From Bryobacterales bacterium (GTDB lineage Bacteria; Acidobacteriota; Terriglobia; Bryobacterales; Bryobacteraceae), in assembly GCA_016713735.1 (NCBI GenBank), contig JADJOP010000001.1, positions 496,001 to 560,000 on the forward strand: 64,000 nucleotides of DNA. The letters run 5' to 3'. Shown piece by piece: positions 54,631 through 63,533 of this stretch. The notes under the pieces were generated by a model. That model was not told the origin of the DNA, ran no database searches, and saw nothing but the letters and a program-made list of their open reading frames with translations. The first letter of the stretch is position 1. Every line of letters begins with the position of its first letter. A program made the position numbers and the translations under genes.

Positions 54631-56268
54631 TTAGATCTCCTGGGTGACGCGGAGGACTTCGTCCACCGTCGTGGTGCCGTTGGCGATTTTTGCCCAGCCG
54701 TCTTCGCGGAGGATGGTCATGCCTTCGCGGCGGGCGATGGCGGTGAGGAGGCCGGCGTCTTCGTTTTTCATGATGGAGCGGCGGAGTTCGTCGCTCAACT
54801 GCATCATTTCGAAGATACCGACGCGGCCTTTGTAGCCGGTGCCGAAGCAGTGTTCGCAACCAGCGCCGCGGTAGGTTTCGATCAGTTCGCCGAGGGGGGT
54901 CATCTTCAGACCGTCGGTGATGCGGCACTGGGGGCAGATGACGCGGACGAGGCGCTGGGCGAGGACGGCGACGACGGAGGAGGTGATGAGGTAATTCTCA
55001 ACGCCCATGTCGGTGAGGCGGGTGATGGCGCTGGGGGCGTCGTTGGTGTGGAGGGTGGAGAAGACGAGGTGGCCGGTGAGGGCGGCGCGGATGGCGATGT
55101 CGGCGGTTTCGCGGTCGCGGATTTCGCCGACCATGATGACGTCCGGATCTTGTCGAACAATGTGGCGGAGTCCGGCGGCGAAGGTGAGGCCGATTTGCGG
55201 ATTGACGTGGATCTGGTTGATGCCGTCCATCTGGTATTCGACGGGGTCTTCGATGGTGATGATCTTGCGGTCAGAGAGGTTGATGCGCTTGAGGGCGGAG
55301 TAAAGGGTGGTGGATTTGCCGGAGCCGGTGGGTCCGGTGACGAGGAAGATGCCGTGGGGGAGGCCGGTGAAGTGGGTCATGCGGCCGAGCATCCAATCGG
55401 TGAAGCCGAGCTTTTGGAGGTCGTAGAAGTCGCCGGCGGAACGGTCGAGGAGGCGCATGACGACGCTTTCGCCGTAGAGGGTGGGGAGCGTGGAGACGCG
55501 GAGGTCGACTTCGCGGCCGAGGGTGCGGATTTTGATGCGGCCGTCCTGGGGGAGGCGGCGTTCGGCGATGTTGAGCTTGGCCATCAGCTTGACGCGGGAG
55601 ATGATGGCGGCCTTGAGTTCGCGCTGCGGGGCTTCCTGCGGGTGGAGGATGCCGTCGATGCGGAAGCGGACGCGGAAGTCCTTTTCAAAGGGCTCGATGT
55701 GGATGTCACTGGCGCGCTTTTCGACGGCGGAGGCGACCATGGCGTTGACGAGGCGGATGACGGGCGCTTCGGAGGCCATGTCGCGGAGGTGTTCGAGGTC
55801 TTCGTTGGCGTCGGCGTCTTCGAAGCCGACCAGATCGGAGGTTTTCTGCTGGCCGTAGTGACGGTCGATCTGGTCGAGGATTTCGCCTTCGGCGGCGAGG
55901 GCTTGTTTGACGCGGAGCCCGGTGACCTGGCGGACGGTGGCGAGGGTTTCAAAGTCGAGCGGGTCGGCCATGGCGAGGAGGAGGGTGGAGTCCTCGAAGG
56001 CGGCCGGGACGCATTTGAACTGGCGGAGAAAACGCGGGGTGAGTTTTTCGAGTTCGGGGGCGGCGGGGGGCGGTCCGTCGATGGTGAGCAGCGGGAGCGA
56101 CCACTGGGCGGAGAGGGCGGCGAGGACGTCGCGCTGGGCGATGAAGCCGAGGTCGATGAGGATTTTGCCGACCTTATCGGCGGGGCGCTCCTTTTGGATG
56201 CCGAGGGCCTGTTCGAGTTCGTCGGGGGTGATGAGCTTGCGCTCAATGAGCATTTCGCCGAGGCGCAC
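54631..56268 (-). CDS. gspE: Type II secretion/type IV pilus ATPase GspE/PilB
   Basis: 545 aa. N-terminal MshEN-type domain (LGEMLIERKLITPDELEQAL), Walker A GPTGSGKST, Asp box (KIITIEDPVEYQMDG), Walker B (DPDVIMVGEIRDRETADIA), His box (TGHLVFSTLHTNDA) and a zinc tetracysteine (CPQCRI, CEHCFG) near 54930-54860. All catalytic parts are intact. It drives the GspF platform. Same strand as gspF and reading towards it, but its usual neighbour lies 16.8 kb away. Overlap or tight spacing with the next upstream gene at 56274 supports an operon. Confidence 0.95.
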   Translation of the reverse strand: MRLGEMLIERKLITPDELEQALGIQKERPADKVGKILIDLGFIAQRDVLAALSAQWSLPLLTIDGPPPAAPELEKLTPRFLRQFKCVPAAFEDSTLLLAMADPLDFETLATVRQVTGLRVKQALAAEGEILDQIDRHYGQQKTSDLVGFEDADANEDLEHLRDMASEAPVIRLVNAMVASAVEKRASDIHIEPFEKDFRVRFRIDGILHPQEAPQRELKAAIISRVKLMAKLNIAERRLPQDGRIKIRTLGREVDLRVSTLPTLYGESVVMRLLDRSAGDFYDLQKLGFTDWMLGRMTHFTGLPHGIFLVTGPTGSGKSTTLYSALKRINLSDRKIITIEDPVEYQMDGINQIHVNPQIGLTFAAGLRHIVRQDPDVIMVGEIRDRETADIAIRAALTGHLVFSTLHTNDAPSAITRLTDMGVENYLITSSVVAVLAQRLVRVICPQCRITDGLKMTPLGELIETYRGAGCEHCFGTGYKGRVGIFEMMQLSDELRRSIMKNEDAGLLTAIARREGMTILREDGWAKIANGTTTVDEVLRVTQEI

Positions 56269-56273
56269 GGGGA

Positions 56274-56819
56274 TCAGAACTCCCGGACCTGGATGGCGGT
56301 GGCGAGCGAGTCGGCCGAGAGGCGTCCGGCTTCGAAATCGACGAGCGATTTACGCGGGGCCTGCATGACGATTTGCGACGGGAGGCCCTTGGTGTCTTCG
56401 TAGGCGTGGTAGAAGAGCGAGATGCCGACGACGATTTGCTGTTCGGGGGGGACCTGTTTGAGGGCGGTGCCGGAGGAGACCATCATGTCGCGCATGAGGC
56501 GCTTCAACTCGGGCACGCGGTCGAGCTTGCGCTGGCGGAGGCGGGTGAGTTCCTCGGGGCTGAACTTGGGGCGGAAGGGTGTGGCGCCGGAGCTGATGAT
56601 GAGGTTGACCTCGGTGGTGAAGATGGCGCCGTAGTCGTCGAGGTAGACGCCGCGGGTGAAGCCGATCAAGTCCATGGGCTGGTCGGGGTTGTAGTTGACG
56701 ATGCGGCGGTCAAAGGACTTGCCGAGGTTGTTCAACTCGCTGTAGGAAACGCGGGTGGCGGCGCCGAGGGCGAGGGTGGCGGCGGCGAGGAGGAGGGTGC
56801 GGCGAAGGGTGGCGATCAT
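56274..56819 (-). CDS. Exported protein of unknown function
   Basis: 181 aa; signal peptide (RTLLLAAATLALGAATRVS). Contains NLGKSFDRRIVNYNPDQPMDLIGFTRGVYLDDYG and FRPKFSPEELTRLRQRKLDRVP. It precedes gspE by 5 nt and overlaps the gene upstream by 4 nt, so it may be a component or accessory of the same secretion system. No family recognised. Confidence 0.7.
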   Translation of the reverse strand: MIATLRRTLLLAAATLALGAATRVSYSELNNLGKSFDRRIVNYNPDQPMDLIGFTRGVYLDDYGAIFTTEVNLIISSGATPFRPKFSPEELTRLRQRKLDRVPELKRLMRDMMVSSGTALKQVPPEQQIVVGISLFYHAYEDTKGLPSQIVMQAPRKSLVDFEAGRLSADSLATAIQVREF

Positions 56820-57328
56820 TGTCCGGCTCCGAGGTCGTTGCTGGCGCGCATGTAGGTGTTCAACTTACGAAGCATCATCTGGTTGCTGGCGTCCATGGCG
56901 GCCATGTCCTGGCGGTGTTCGATGAGGAGGCGCTCTTCGGCGGCCTTCACCAGTTGCGTGGTGCGGGCCTGGTAGCGCTGTTCGAGGTCGGCGGTGGCGC
57001 GGGCGACGGCCGCCTGGACGAGGGCGTCGACGTTGGGGTCGGGCGCGGAAGCCTGTTGCACGGCGGGCGGCGTGGTGGTTTGGACGATGGTGGCCGGACG
57101 GGTGGCGGCGTGGAAGAGGATGGCGCCGCTGAGGAGGGCGGCCGAGGCGAAGCCCCATTTGGGCGCGGCCCAGAGGCGCTGCCACCAGGTGGGTTCGAAG
57201 ACCTTATCGGAGACGAAGGCGATGCGGCGGGGCGGCTCTTCGTAGGGGAGCGCGCGCAGGGCGGCGATGGTGGCGGCGGCGCGCGGGTCCTGGCTGTAGG
57301 TTTGAAATTCCGAATCGTGTTCCGTCAT
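56816..57328 (-). CDS. Single-pass membrane protein, possible anti-sigma partner
   Basis: 170 aa. Cytoplasmic N-terminus of about 65 residues, one membrane helix (WGFASAALLSGAILFHAA), then a helical coiled-coil-like external part (VARATADLEQRYQARTTQLVKAAEERLLIEH). It follows the ECF sigma gene by 48 nt. Position suggests an anti-sigma or a regulator of the secretion operon; it lacks the zinc motif of ZAS anti-sigmas. Confidence 0.6.
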   Translation of the reverse strand: MTEHDSEFQTYSQDPRAAATIAALRALPYEEPPRRIAFVSDKVFEPTWWQRLWAAPKWGFASAALLSGAILFHAATRPATIVQTTTPPAVQQASAPDPNVDALVQAAVARATADLEQRYQARTTQLVKAAEERLLIEHRQDMAAMDASNQMMLRKLNTYMRASNDLGAGQ

Positions 57329-57376
57329 GGGTCCCTCCCACGGGCCCGTCCGCGTGGGGCGGCGGGCGAGTTTGCT

Positions 57377-57925
57377 TTACCCGGCCGGCTTTTCGGCGAC
57401 CGGGGCGAGCGATTCCTTGAGCAGATCGAGGGCGGTGTAGAGCCGCGACTTCACCGTTGAGACGGGGCAGCCGAGAATCTCGGACATCTCCTCGAACTTG
57501 AATCCTTCATAGATCTTGAGGACCACGGCTTCGCGCTGTTCGCTGGTGAGGCGGTCAAGCGCGGCGGCCACGGCGAGCGAGGTCTCCACGGGGAGCATTC
57601 CCCGCCCCGGATGCGGGGAGCCGGGCTCAGTCAGCTCCTCCGAATCGGGGCGATTCCTGCGCAACAAGGAGAAGGATTCGTTATGCGCAATGCGAAACAG
57701 CCAGGGGGCGAAACGCGCGTCGTCGTCGAGCTTTCTGAGGTTCTGGTAGGCCTTCAGAAAGACATCCTGGGCGAGGTCGAGCGAGTCTTCGCGGTGGCGG
57801 ACCAGCTTCAGGATGTAGTTGTAGACGCGTTTCTCCCATCGCGACACCAATTGGTTATAGGCGTCGACGTTGCCCTGGCGAGCCTTGGCCACCAGGTCCC
57901 GGTCTTCGATCTCGCGAAAGATCAA
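57377..57925 (-). CDS. ECF sigma-70 factor (RpoE-like)
   Basis: 182 aa. Region 2: AYNQLVSRWEKRVYNYILKLV, REDSLDLAQDVFLKAYQNL. Region 4: LTSEQREAVVLKIYEGFKFEEMSEILGCPVSTVKSRLYTALDLL. Classic ECF layout. Probably controls the downstream membrane protein, the exported protein and gspE on the same strand. The linker between the domains (about 45 residues) is a little long. Confidence 0.93.
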   Translation of the reverse strand: MIFREIEDRDLVAKARQGNVDAYNQLVSRWEKRVYNYILKLVRHREDSLDLAQDVFLKAYQNLRKLDDDARFAPWLFRIAHNESFSLLRRNRPDSEELTEPGSPHPGRGMLPVETSLAVAAALDRLTSEQREAVVLKIYEGFKFEEMSEILGCPVSTVKSRLYTALDLLKESLAPVAEKPAG

Positions 57926-58029
57926 TCGGTATCTCCGGCCGTCATTTGGAGAGACGCGCCGCCTGGGGAAAAAGACGAAGGGCGGCTTAAAAACAGTGTA
58001 CGGCGGATCTTCGCCGGGGCGGGGTGGAC

Positions 58030-58044
58030 GATAATAAAAGTGTG
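58030..58044 (+). promoter_or_regulatory. Leaderless-type -10 box
   Basis: GATAAT at 58030-58035, then AAAAGT, then GTG at 58042, with 6 nt between hexamer and start as at 6407 and 15057. It favours GTG 58042 over the upstream GTG 58024. Confidence 0.45.
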
Positions 58045-58236
58045 GAGCTAGCGGTCAGAAGATTCAAAAACCACGAGGAAGCCGACCAGGCCGATCGGGA
58101 GTACTATCGGAATCTGACTCCACGGCAGCGGTTGGACATCTTCCTTGCGCTGCTCGACACAACATGGCCAGGTGCATATGTCGCTCCGGAAAGACTGGAG
58201 AGAGTTTATCGGGTTGTTAAACGCGAACCGCGTTGA
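58042..58236 (+). CDS. Small partner of the second nucleotidyltransferase
   Basis: 64 aa from GTG 58042 (GTG 58024 is an upstream in-frame option, but the -10 box argues for the later one). DREYYRNLTPRQRLDIFLALL matches the partner at 40510 (ETYYRRLAEMTPSERLGIGAAL). The stop overlaps the NTase start region by 59 nt, an unusually long overlap. Second occurrence of the same two-gene module. Confidence 0.65.
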   Translation: MELAVRRFKNHEEADQADREYYRNLTPRQRLDIFLALLDTTWPGAYVAPERLERVYRVVKREPR

Positions 58237-58624
58237 CTATGTGCTCGTGGGTGCGTTGGCGTTTGCCTACCACGCCGTTCCCCGATATACGGGCGACCTG
58301 GATGTCCTGATTCGCATATCGGAAGAGAACCTGGAGAGACTGCTCGATGCTCTGCGAAGCTTCGGTTTTGCTTCGTTGGGCGTGACGCCGTCGGATTTCA
58401 GGGAACCGGGAGCGGTCATCCAGTTGGGCTATCAACCGAATCGTATCGATCTGCTCACTGAGATTTCCGGGGTGGACTTCGATGAGGCTTGGTCGACCGC
58501 GGAGGTAGCCGAGTTGGAAGGGCTCCCCGTGCGGGTGCTGGGCCGAGAGTGTTTGCTCAAGAACAAGCGTGCCGTGGGCCGACCGAAGGACCTCCTGGAC
58601 ATTCAAATCCTCGAAGAGCAGTGA
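58178..58624 (+). CDS. Nucleotidyltransferase-fold protein
   Basis: 148 aa from ATG at 58178. VDYVLVGALAFAYHAVPRYTGDLDVLIR carries the NTase core (VGALAF, then D-L-D metal ligands). LGYQPNRIDLLTEISGV and EGLPVRVLGRECLLKNKRAVGRPKDLLDIQIL are typical of DUF6036-like NTases. It is the counterpart of the NTase at 39944; the two share only the core. Works with the small upstream partner. Confidence 0.75.
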   Translation: MSLRKDWREFIGLLNANRVDYVLVGALAFAYHAVPRYTGDLDVLIRISEENLERLLDALRSFGFASLGVTPSDFREPGAVIQLGYQPNRIDLLTEISGVDFDEAWSTAEVAELEGLPVRVLGRECLLKNKRAVGRPKDLLDIQILEEQ

Positions 58625-58629
58625 GCCGG

Positions 58630-59810
58630 ATGAAACTCATCGACAACATTCCGGTGTGGGGGTCGCCGGTGGAGTCGGCGAGTCGGCGTTGGCGCAGATT
58701 CGGAATTGCGCGCGGACGGCGGACCGGGCGGCGTTGATGGCGGATCATCACAAGGGCTATGCGGTGCCGATTGGGGGCGTGGTGGCGTACCGGGACCGGA
58801 TTTCGCCGTCGGGGGTGGGGTTCGACATTGGGTGCGGGAATAAGGCGGTGTTGACGGATGCGCGGTTTGAGGATGTGCGGCGGGAGATGGGGCGGATCAT
58901 GGACGAGGTGTTCACGGCCATCTCGTTTGGCATCGGGCAGAAGAACAGTGAGCGCGTCGACGATGCGCTGTTCGACGACGACGCCTGGAAGCTGAAGGCG
59001 ATTCGCGATTTGAAGCCGATGGCGCGGGAGCAGTTGGGGACGGTGGGCGGCGGGAATCACTACGTCGATCTGTTTGCCGATGAGAGCGAGCGGGTGTGGA
59101 TTGGGGTGCACTTCGGTTCGCGCGGGTTTGGCCACAAGACGGCGACGAGCTTTCTGCACGCCGCCGGGGCGAAGGATGGGATGGATGTGGACCCGTGCGT
59201 GATTCCGGCGAAGGGGGATTTGGGAGCGGATTATCTGGAATCGATGAAGCTGGCGGGGCGGTATGCGTATGCGGGGCGGAACTGGGTGTGCGCGCGGGTG
59301 CTGCGGATTCTGGGGGCGCGGGCGTTGGAGGAGGTGCACAACCACCACAACTACGCCTGGCGCGAGGAACATGGCGGGGAGAAGATGTGGGTGGTGAGGA
59401 AGGGCGCGACGCCGGCGTTTCCGGGGCAGCGGGGGTTTGTGGGCGGGTCGATGGGCGACATCAGCGTGATCATTGAAGGCGTGGAGAGCAAGGATTCGGC
59501 GGCGTCGCTCTATTCGACGATTCACGGGGCGGGGCGGGTGATGGGGCGGCTGGAGGCCAAGGGCGTGCGCGACCGCAAGACGGGGGCGTGGAAGCGCAAG
59601 GGGCGCGTGTCGCGGCATGCCATGATGGAGTGGGTGAACGAGCAGGGCGTGGAGTTGCGCGGCGGGGATGTGGATGAGTCGCCGCACTGCTACAAGCGGC
59701 TGCCGGAGGTGGTGAAGGCGCACGAGGGCACGATCCGCGTGTTGCACACGCTGCGGCCGCTGGGCGTGGCGATGGCTCCGGCGGGCGAGTTTGACCCCTA
59801 TAAGGATTGA
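58630..59810 (+). CDS. rtcB: RNA-splicing ligase RtcB family protein (one frameshift)
   Basis: About 393 aa. ATG at 58630 gives MKLIDNIPVWG, the usual RtcB2-type start, but the frame then breaks. Adding one G at the G5 run 58658-58662 restores ESALAQIRNCARTADRAAL and continues to the stop. Key features: DIGCGNKAV near residue 75, GGGNHYVDLF near 145, GVHFGSRGFGHK near 165 and EEVHNHHNYAWRE near 235, the Mn-binding Cys/His set. Joins RNA 2',3'-cyclic phosphate or 3'-phosphate to 5'-OH ends. Confidence 0.85.
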
Positions 59811-59816
59811 GGCACG

Positions 59817-60536
59817 TTGAGTTCTACGACTGAGCAGAAGAGTTGGATCTGGCCTGACCCGAAGACGAAGGAAGAGGCGATCGCGATTTCGCGGCGGGGG
59901 GTGTGGGGGCTGGGGATTATTGGCCTGTTGACGCTCATCGGCGGGGCTCCGCCGCAATCGCTGCTGGTGGGCGGGGCGTTTTTGCTGCTGGCGTTGGGGA
60001 TCAGGCTGGGTCATGCGACGGCGGCGGCGGCGGGGATGCTGGTGGCGGTGTCGCCGATCATCATGCTGCTGCTGAACCGGGGTCCGAACTGGGCGACTTA
60101 TTTGCTGAGCGGGCTGGTGCAGTGCATGATGATCGCCTATTTTCCGTTTGTGAGTTTTCGCGCGCTGCGGATGGCCGAGCAGTTTCGCGATGAGGCGGGC
60201 GAGAAGCGGCGCACGTCGCTTGCGCCGGGGTTGCTGCTGTGGATTCCGTTGAGCGTGGCGGTGCTGGGGTTCTTTGTGTTTGTGAGCGGGAACCTGTACC
60301 TGATGCCGGAGGATGTGCCGGCGCGGGGGATTCTGGCGGGAGATTTGGTATTGCTGGAGCCGAGCGATGCCGAGGCGCCGAAGGACGAAGCGGCGCGGCG
60401 GGCGGCGGTGGCGCAGCGGGCGCGGCGGATTGTGTGGTCGTTTGAGGTGACGCCGGAGCAGTTGAAGACGGGGCAGTTCGGCAACATCGTGATGTACACG
60501 CGGGCGCGGTGGGAGCGGATGTTGCGGCGGCTTTAG
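59817..60536 (+). CDS. Multi-pass membrane protein of unknown function
   Basis: 239 aa from TTG at 59817, preceded by GAGG. Four hydrophobic segments (GLGIIGLLTLIGG, SLLVGGAFLLLALGI, AAAGMLVAVSPIIMLLL and LAPGLLLWIPLSVAVLGFFVF), with a soluble tail of about 70 residues (SDAEAPKDEAARRAAVAQRAR). Follows rtcB by 6 nt and is convergent with glgA, sharing the stop region (60533-60536). No family recognised. Confidence 0.7.
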   Translation: MSSTTEQKSWIWPDPKTKEEAIAISRRGVWGLGIIGLLTLIGGAPPQSLLVGGAFLLLALGIRLGHATAAAAGMLVAVSPIIMLLLNRGPNWATYLLSGLVQCMMIAYFPFVSFRALRMAEQFRDEAGEKRRTSLAPGLLLWIPLSVAVLGFFVFVSGNLYLMPEDVPARGILAGDLVLLEPSDAEAPKDEAARRAAVAQRARRIVWSFEVTPEQLKTGQFGNIVMYTRARWERMLRRL

Positions 60537-61953
60537 GCCAGCAAGCGGGTGAAGAGTTCGCTGTATTGGGCGGCGCTGGAGTCCCAACTGAAGTCGCGGT
60601 GCATGGCGGTGCGCTGCATGGTGCGGTAGCGGGCGGGCTGTTTCTTGTAGGTGTCGAGGGCGGCGTGGACGGCGCCGAGCATTTCGGCTCCGTTGTAGCC
60701 CCAGAACTTGAAGCCGGTGTCGCCGTCGACGGTGTCTTCGAGGCCTCCGGTGGCGCGGACGATGGGGAGCGTGCCGTAGCGGAGGGAGTAAATCTGATTG
60801 AGGCCGCAGGGTTCGTAGCGGCTGGGCATGAGGAAGAAGTCAGAGCCGGCTTCGATTTTGTGGGCGAGGGCGTTGGAGTATTGGACGCGGACTGAGAGGC
60901 TGTCCGGGTAGGTGGCGGCGAGCCAGCGGAAGAGGTCTTCGAATTCGCGTTCGCCGGTGCCGAGGACGACGAATTGGGCGCCGGTATCCATGAGGGGTTG
61001 GGCGACCTGGGCGATCAGATCAAAGCCCTTCTGTTTAGCGAAGCGGGAGACGATGCCGATGAGGGGGCGTTTGGGGTCGGTCGCGTCTAGGCCGAATTCG
61101 CGGAGGAGATCGAGCTTGCAGGCGAGCTTGCCGGGGAGGGTGTCGGAGGAGTAGCGCTGGGCGATGAAGCGGTCGGTTTCGGGGTTCCACTCGGCGTAGT
61201 CGACGCCGTTGAGGATGCCGCTCAAGGAGCTGGAGCGGGCGGCGAGGAGGCCTTCGAGGCCTTCACCGAAGTAGGGGGTTTGGATTTCGCGGGCGTAGGT
61301 GGGGCTGACGGTGGTGATCCAGTCGGCATAGACGATGGCGCCTTTGAGGAAGCTGATGTCGCCGTGGAACTCGAGCAGGTCGGGGCGCATGTGTTCGGGG
61401 CCGAGGCCGATGTCGGGGAGGAGGCTGGGGGCGAAGCGGCCCTGATAGCCGAGGTTGTGGATGGTGGTGACGATTTTGGTGCCGAAGAAGGTGGGGTCGT
61501 GGGAGTAGAAGTGGCGGAGGTAGGGGGCGACGAGTCCGGCCTGCCAGTCGTGAATGTTGAGGATTTGGGGGCGGAAGACCTGGCGCGAGAGGGCGATGGC
61601 GGCGTGGGAGAGGAGGCTGAAGCGGATGTGGTTGTCGCCGAAGTCGGAGCCGTGGGAGCCGTAGTAGCCGTCGCGGCCGAACAGGGGCGGGCAATCGACG
61701 AAGTAGTAGGGGACGCCGCGGAGTTGTTTGACCCAGAAGTCGGCGTGGAAGACCATCCAGCCGGGGTGGAGGGGGACGGCGGTGGCGACGCGGGCGGCAT
61801 CGTCGAGAGGGATGGAGCCGTAGCGGGGGAGGAGGACGGCGACGTCTTCGCCGCGGGCGCGGAGGGCTTGGGGAGTGCGCCGAGAACATCGCCGAGGCCG
61901 CCGGATTTGGCGAAGGGCACGGCTTCGGAGGAGACCATCAGGATGCGTGACAT
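60533..61953 (-). CDS. glgA: Glycogen (starch) synthase, one frameshift
   Basis: 473 aa after adding one base at 61866-61867 (joins AKSGGLGDVLGALPK to ALRARGEDVAVLLPRYG). MSRILMVSSEAVPFAKSGGLGDV is the GT5 start with the ADP-glucose-binding KxGGL motif. Later NIHDWQAGLVAPYL, GILNGVDYAEWNP, FVVLGTGEREFEDLF and EPCGLNQIYSLRYGTLPIVRATGGLEDTV complete the glycosyltransferase B fold. Converts ADP-glucose to glycogen. The corrected length is a multiple of three and normal for GlgA. Start at 61953; 61972 is an alternative. Confidence 0.9.
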
Positions 61954-61973
61954 GAAAGGATCAGTCTGCATGA

Positions 61974-61989
61974 TACAGTCACGGTGATG
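61974..61989 (+). promoter_or_regulatory. Possible leaderless-type -10 box before the sulfatase
   Basis: TACAGT at 61974-61979, then seven bases to ATG at 61987 (GTG at 61984 is 4 nt away). Similar to the other leaderless-type starts. Confidence 0.35.
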
Positions 61990-63348
61990 CAACGGCGTGA
62001 TTTCCTGGGGACGGCCGCGGGAGCGGCGGCGAGCGCGGCGGGAGCGGCGGGAGCGGCGCAAAACCGCCCGAACATTCTGGTGTTGATGCCTGACCAGTGG
62101 CGCGGGCAGGACCTGGGTTCAATGGGCAACGAGCAGGTGCGAACGCCTGTGTTGGACCGGCTGGCGGCGGATGGGACGCAGTTTACGAATGCCGTGGCGA
62201 ACTGCCCGGTGTGTACGCCGGCGCGGGCTTGTTTGTTGACGGGGCGCTATCCGCACCAGGTGAAGATGGCGGTGAACGATGTGCCGCTGGGGATTCAGGA
62301 GGTGACCATCGCTGAGTTGCTGCAGCGGGCGGGTTACTACACGGGCTTCATCGGCAAGTGGCATTTGCATGGGGGGCTGCGGAACCCGGGCTTTGTGCCG
62401 CCGGGCGAGCGGCGGCAGGGGTTTGATTTTTGGGCGGCCAACATCTGCAACCACAACTACCTGAAGACCTGGTATTTCCGCGATGACGACCAGCCGATTC
62501 CGGTGCCGGGCTACGAGGTGTTCACGTGGACGGATCTGGCGATTGAGTTTCTCGGCAACGCCAAGGCCAAGGAGCAGCCGTTCTTTTTGAACGTCTGGTA
62601 CGGGCCGCCGCATGATCCGTATATCGTGCCGAAGGGGTACGAGGGGATGTACGACGCGGCGCAGTTGAAGATGCGGCCGAACTGGAAAGAGGGCGCGAAA
62701 CGCGGGGGGACGCCGAAGGACATTGCGGGCTACTACTCGGCGATCACGTGTTTGGATGATGAGATCGGGCGACTGCTGGGGAAGCTGGAGTCGATGGGAT
62801 TAGCGGACAATACGGTCGTTTATTTCATGAGCGACCACGGGGACATGTTGGGGAGCCAGCAGACGTTTTTGAAGCGCAAGCCGTGGGAGGAGTCGGCGCT
62901 GGTGCCGGGGATTTTCCGCTGGCCGGGGAAGATCAAGGCGGGGCGGCGGAGCGGGGCGCATGTGTCGCATATTGACGTGGTGCCGACGCTGCTGGGCTTT
63001 GCGGGGGTGAAGCAGTTGGCGTCGATGCCGGGGACGGATCTTTCTGGCTATCTGACGGGCGCGACGGACAAGGCTCCGGAGGAGGCGCACATGATGATCT
63101 ACACCTCGACGGAGATGGAAGAGCACGGGCCGTGGCGGGGGATTCGCAACCAGAAGTGGAAGTACGCCCGGCACGAGACGAAGCCGTGGGTGTTGTATGA
63201 CCTGGAGAAGGACCCGTTTGAGCTAAAGAACCTGGCCGGGGAGACGGCGCACAAGGCGCTGATGGCGGAGATGGATGGGCGCATCGCGGCGCACATGGCG
63301 GCGATGGGGGATGACTGGGTGCAGCGGTTTGACCGGCCGTTCCGCTAA
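61987..63348 (+). CDS. Tat-exported sulfatase
   Basis: 453 aa from ATG at 61987. Begins QRRDFLGTAAGAAASAAGAA, a twin-Arg leader. NILVLMPDQWRGQDLGSMGN holds the first metal Asp; CPVCTPARACLLTGRYPHQ contains the C-x-P-x-R sequence in which Cys becomes formylglycine; FIGKWHLHG and FMSDHGDMLG are conserved metal sites. All active-site parts are present. Hydrolyses sulfate esters, likely from sulfated polysaccharides. Needs a formylglycine-generating enzyme, not seen in this window. Confidence 0.93.
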   Translation: MQRRDFLGTAAGAAASAAGAAGAAQNRPNILVLMPDQWRGQDLGSMGNEQVRTPVLDRLAADGTQFTNAVANCPVCTPARACLLTGRYPHQVKMAVNDVPLGIQEVTIAELLQRAGYYTGFIGKWHLHGGLRNPGFVPPGERRQGFDFWAANICNHNYLKTWYFRDDDQPIPVPGYEVFTWTDLAIEFLGNAKAKEQPFFLNVWYGPPHDPYIVPKGYEGMYDAAQLKMRPNWKEGAKRGGTPKDIAGYYSAITCLDDEIGRLLGKLESMGLADNTVVYFMSDHGDMLGSQQTFLKRKPWEESALVPGIFRWPGKIKAGRRSGAHVSHIDVVPTLLGFAGVKQLASMPGTDLSGYLTGATDKAPEEAHMMIYTSTEMEEHGPWRGIRNQKWKYARHETKPWVLYDLEKDPFELKNLAGETAHKALMAEMDGRIAAHMAAMGDDWVQRFDRPFR

Positions 63349-63533
63349 GCGGGGTTCGGTCGGGGTGGGGTGGGGGGTAGGCGGGGGGGGCGGGGTGGAC
63401 GTCCATGCTTGCGCGGAAAGCCTGCGGTTCGGGCGGGTGGCGGACTCGGAGGAGATGATCTGCGGAGGGGCGCGGGAACGGTCGACGCACCAGAAGGGGC
63501 GGGGGGTGACGGGACGAAAGCTGCCGAGGGGGG

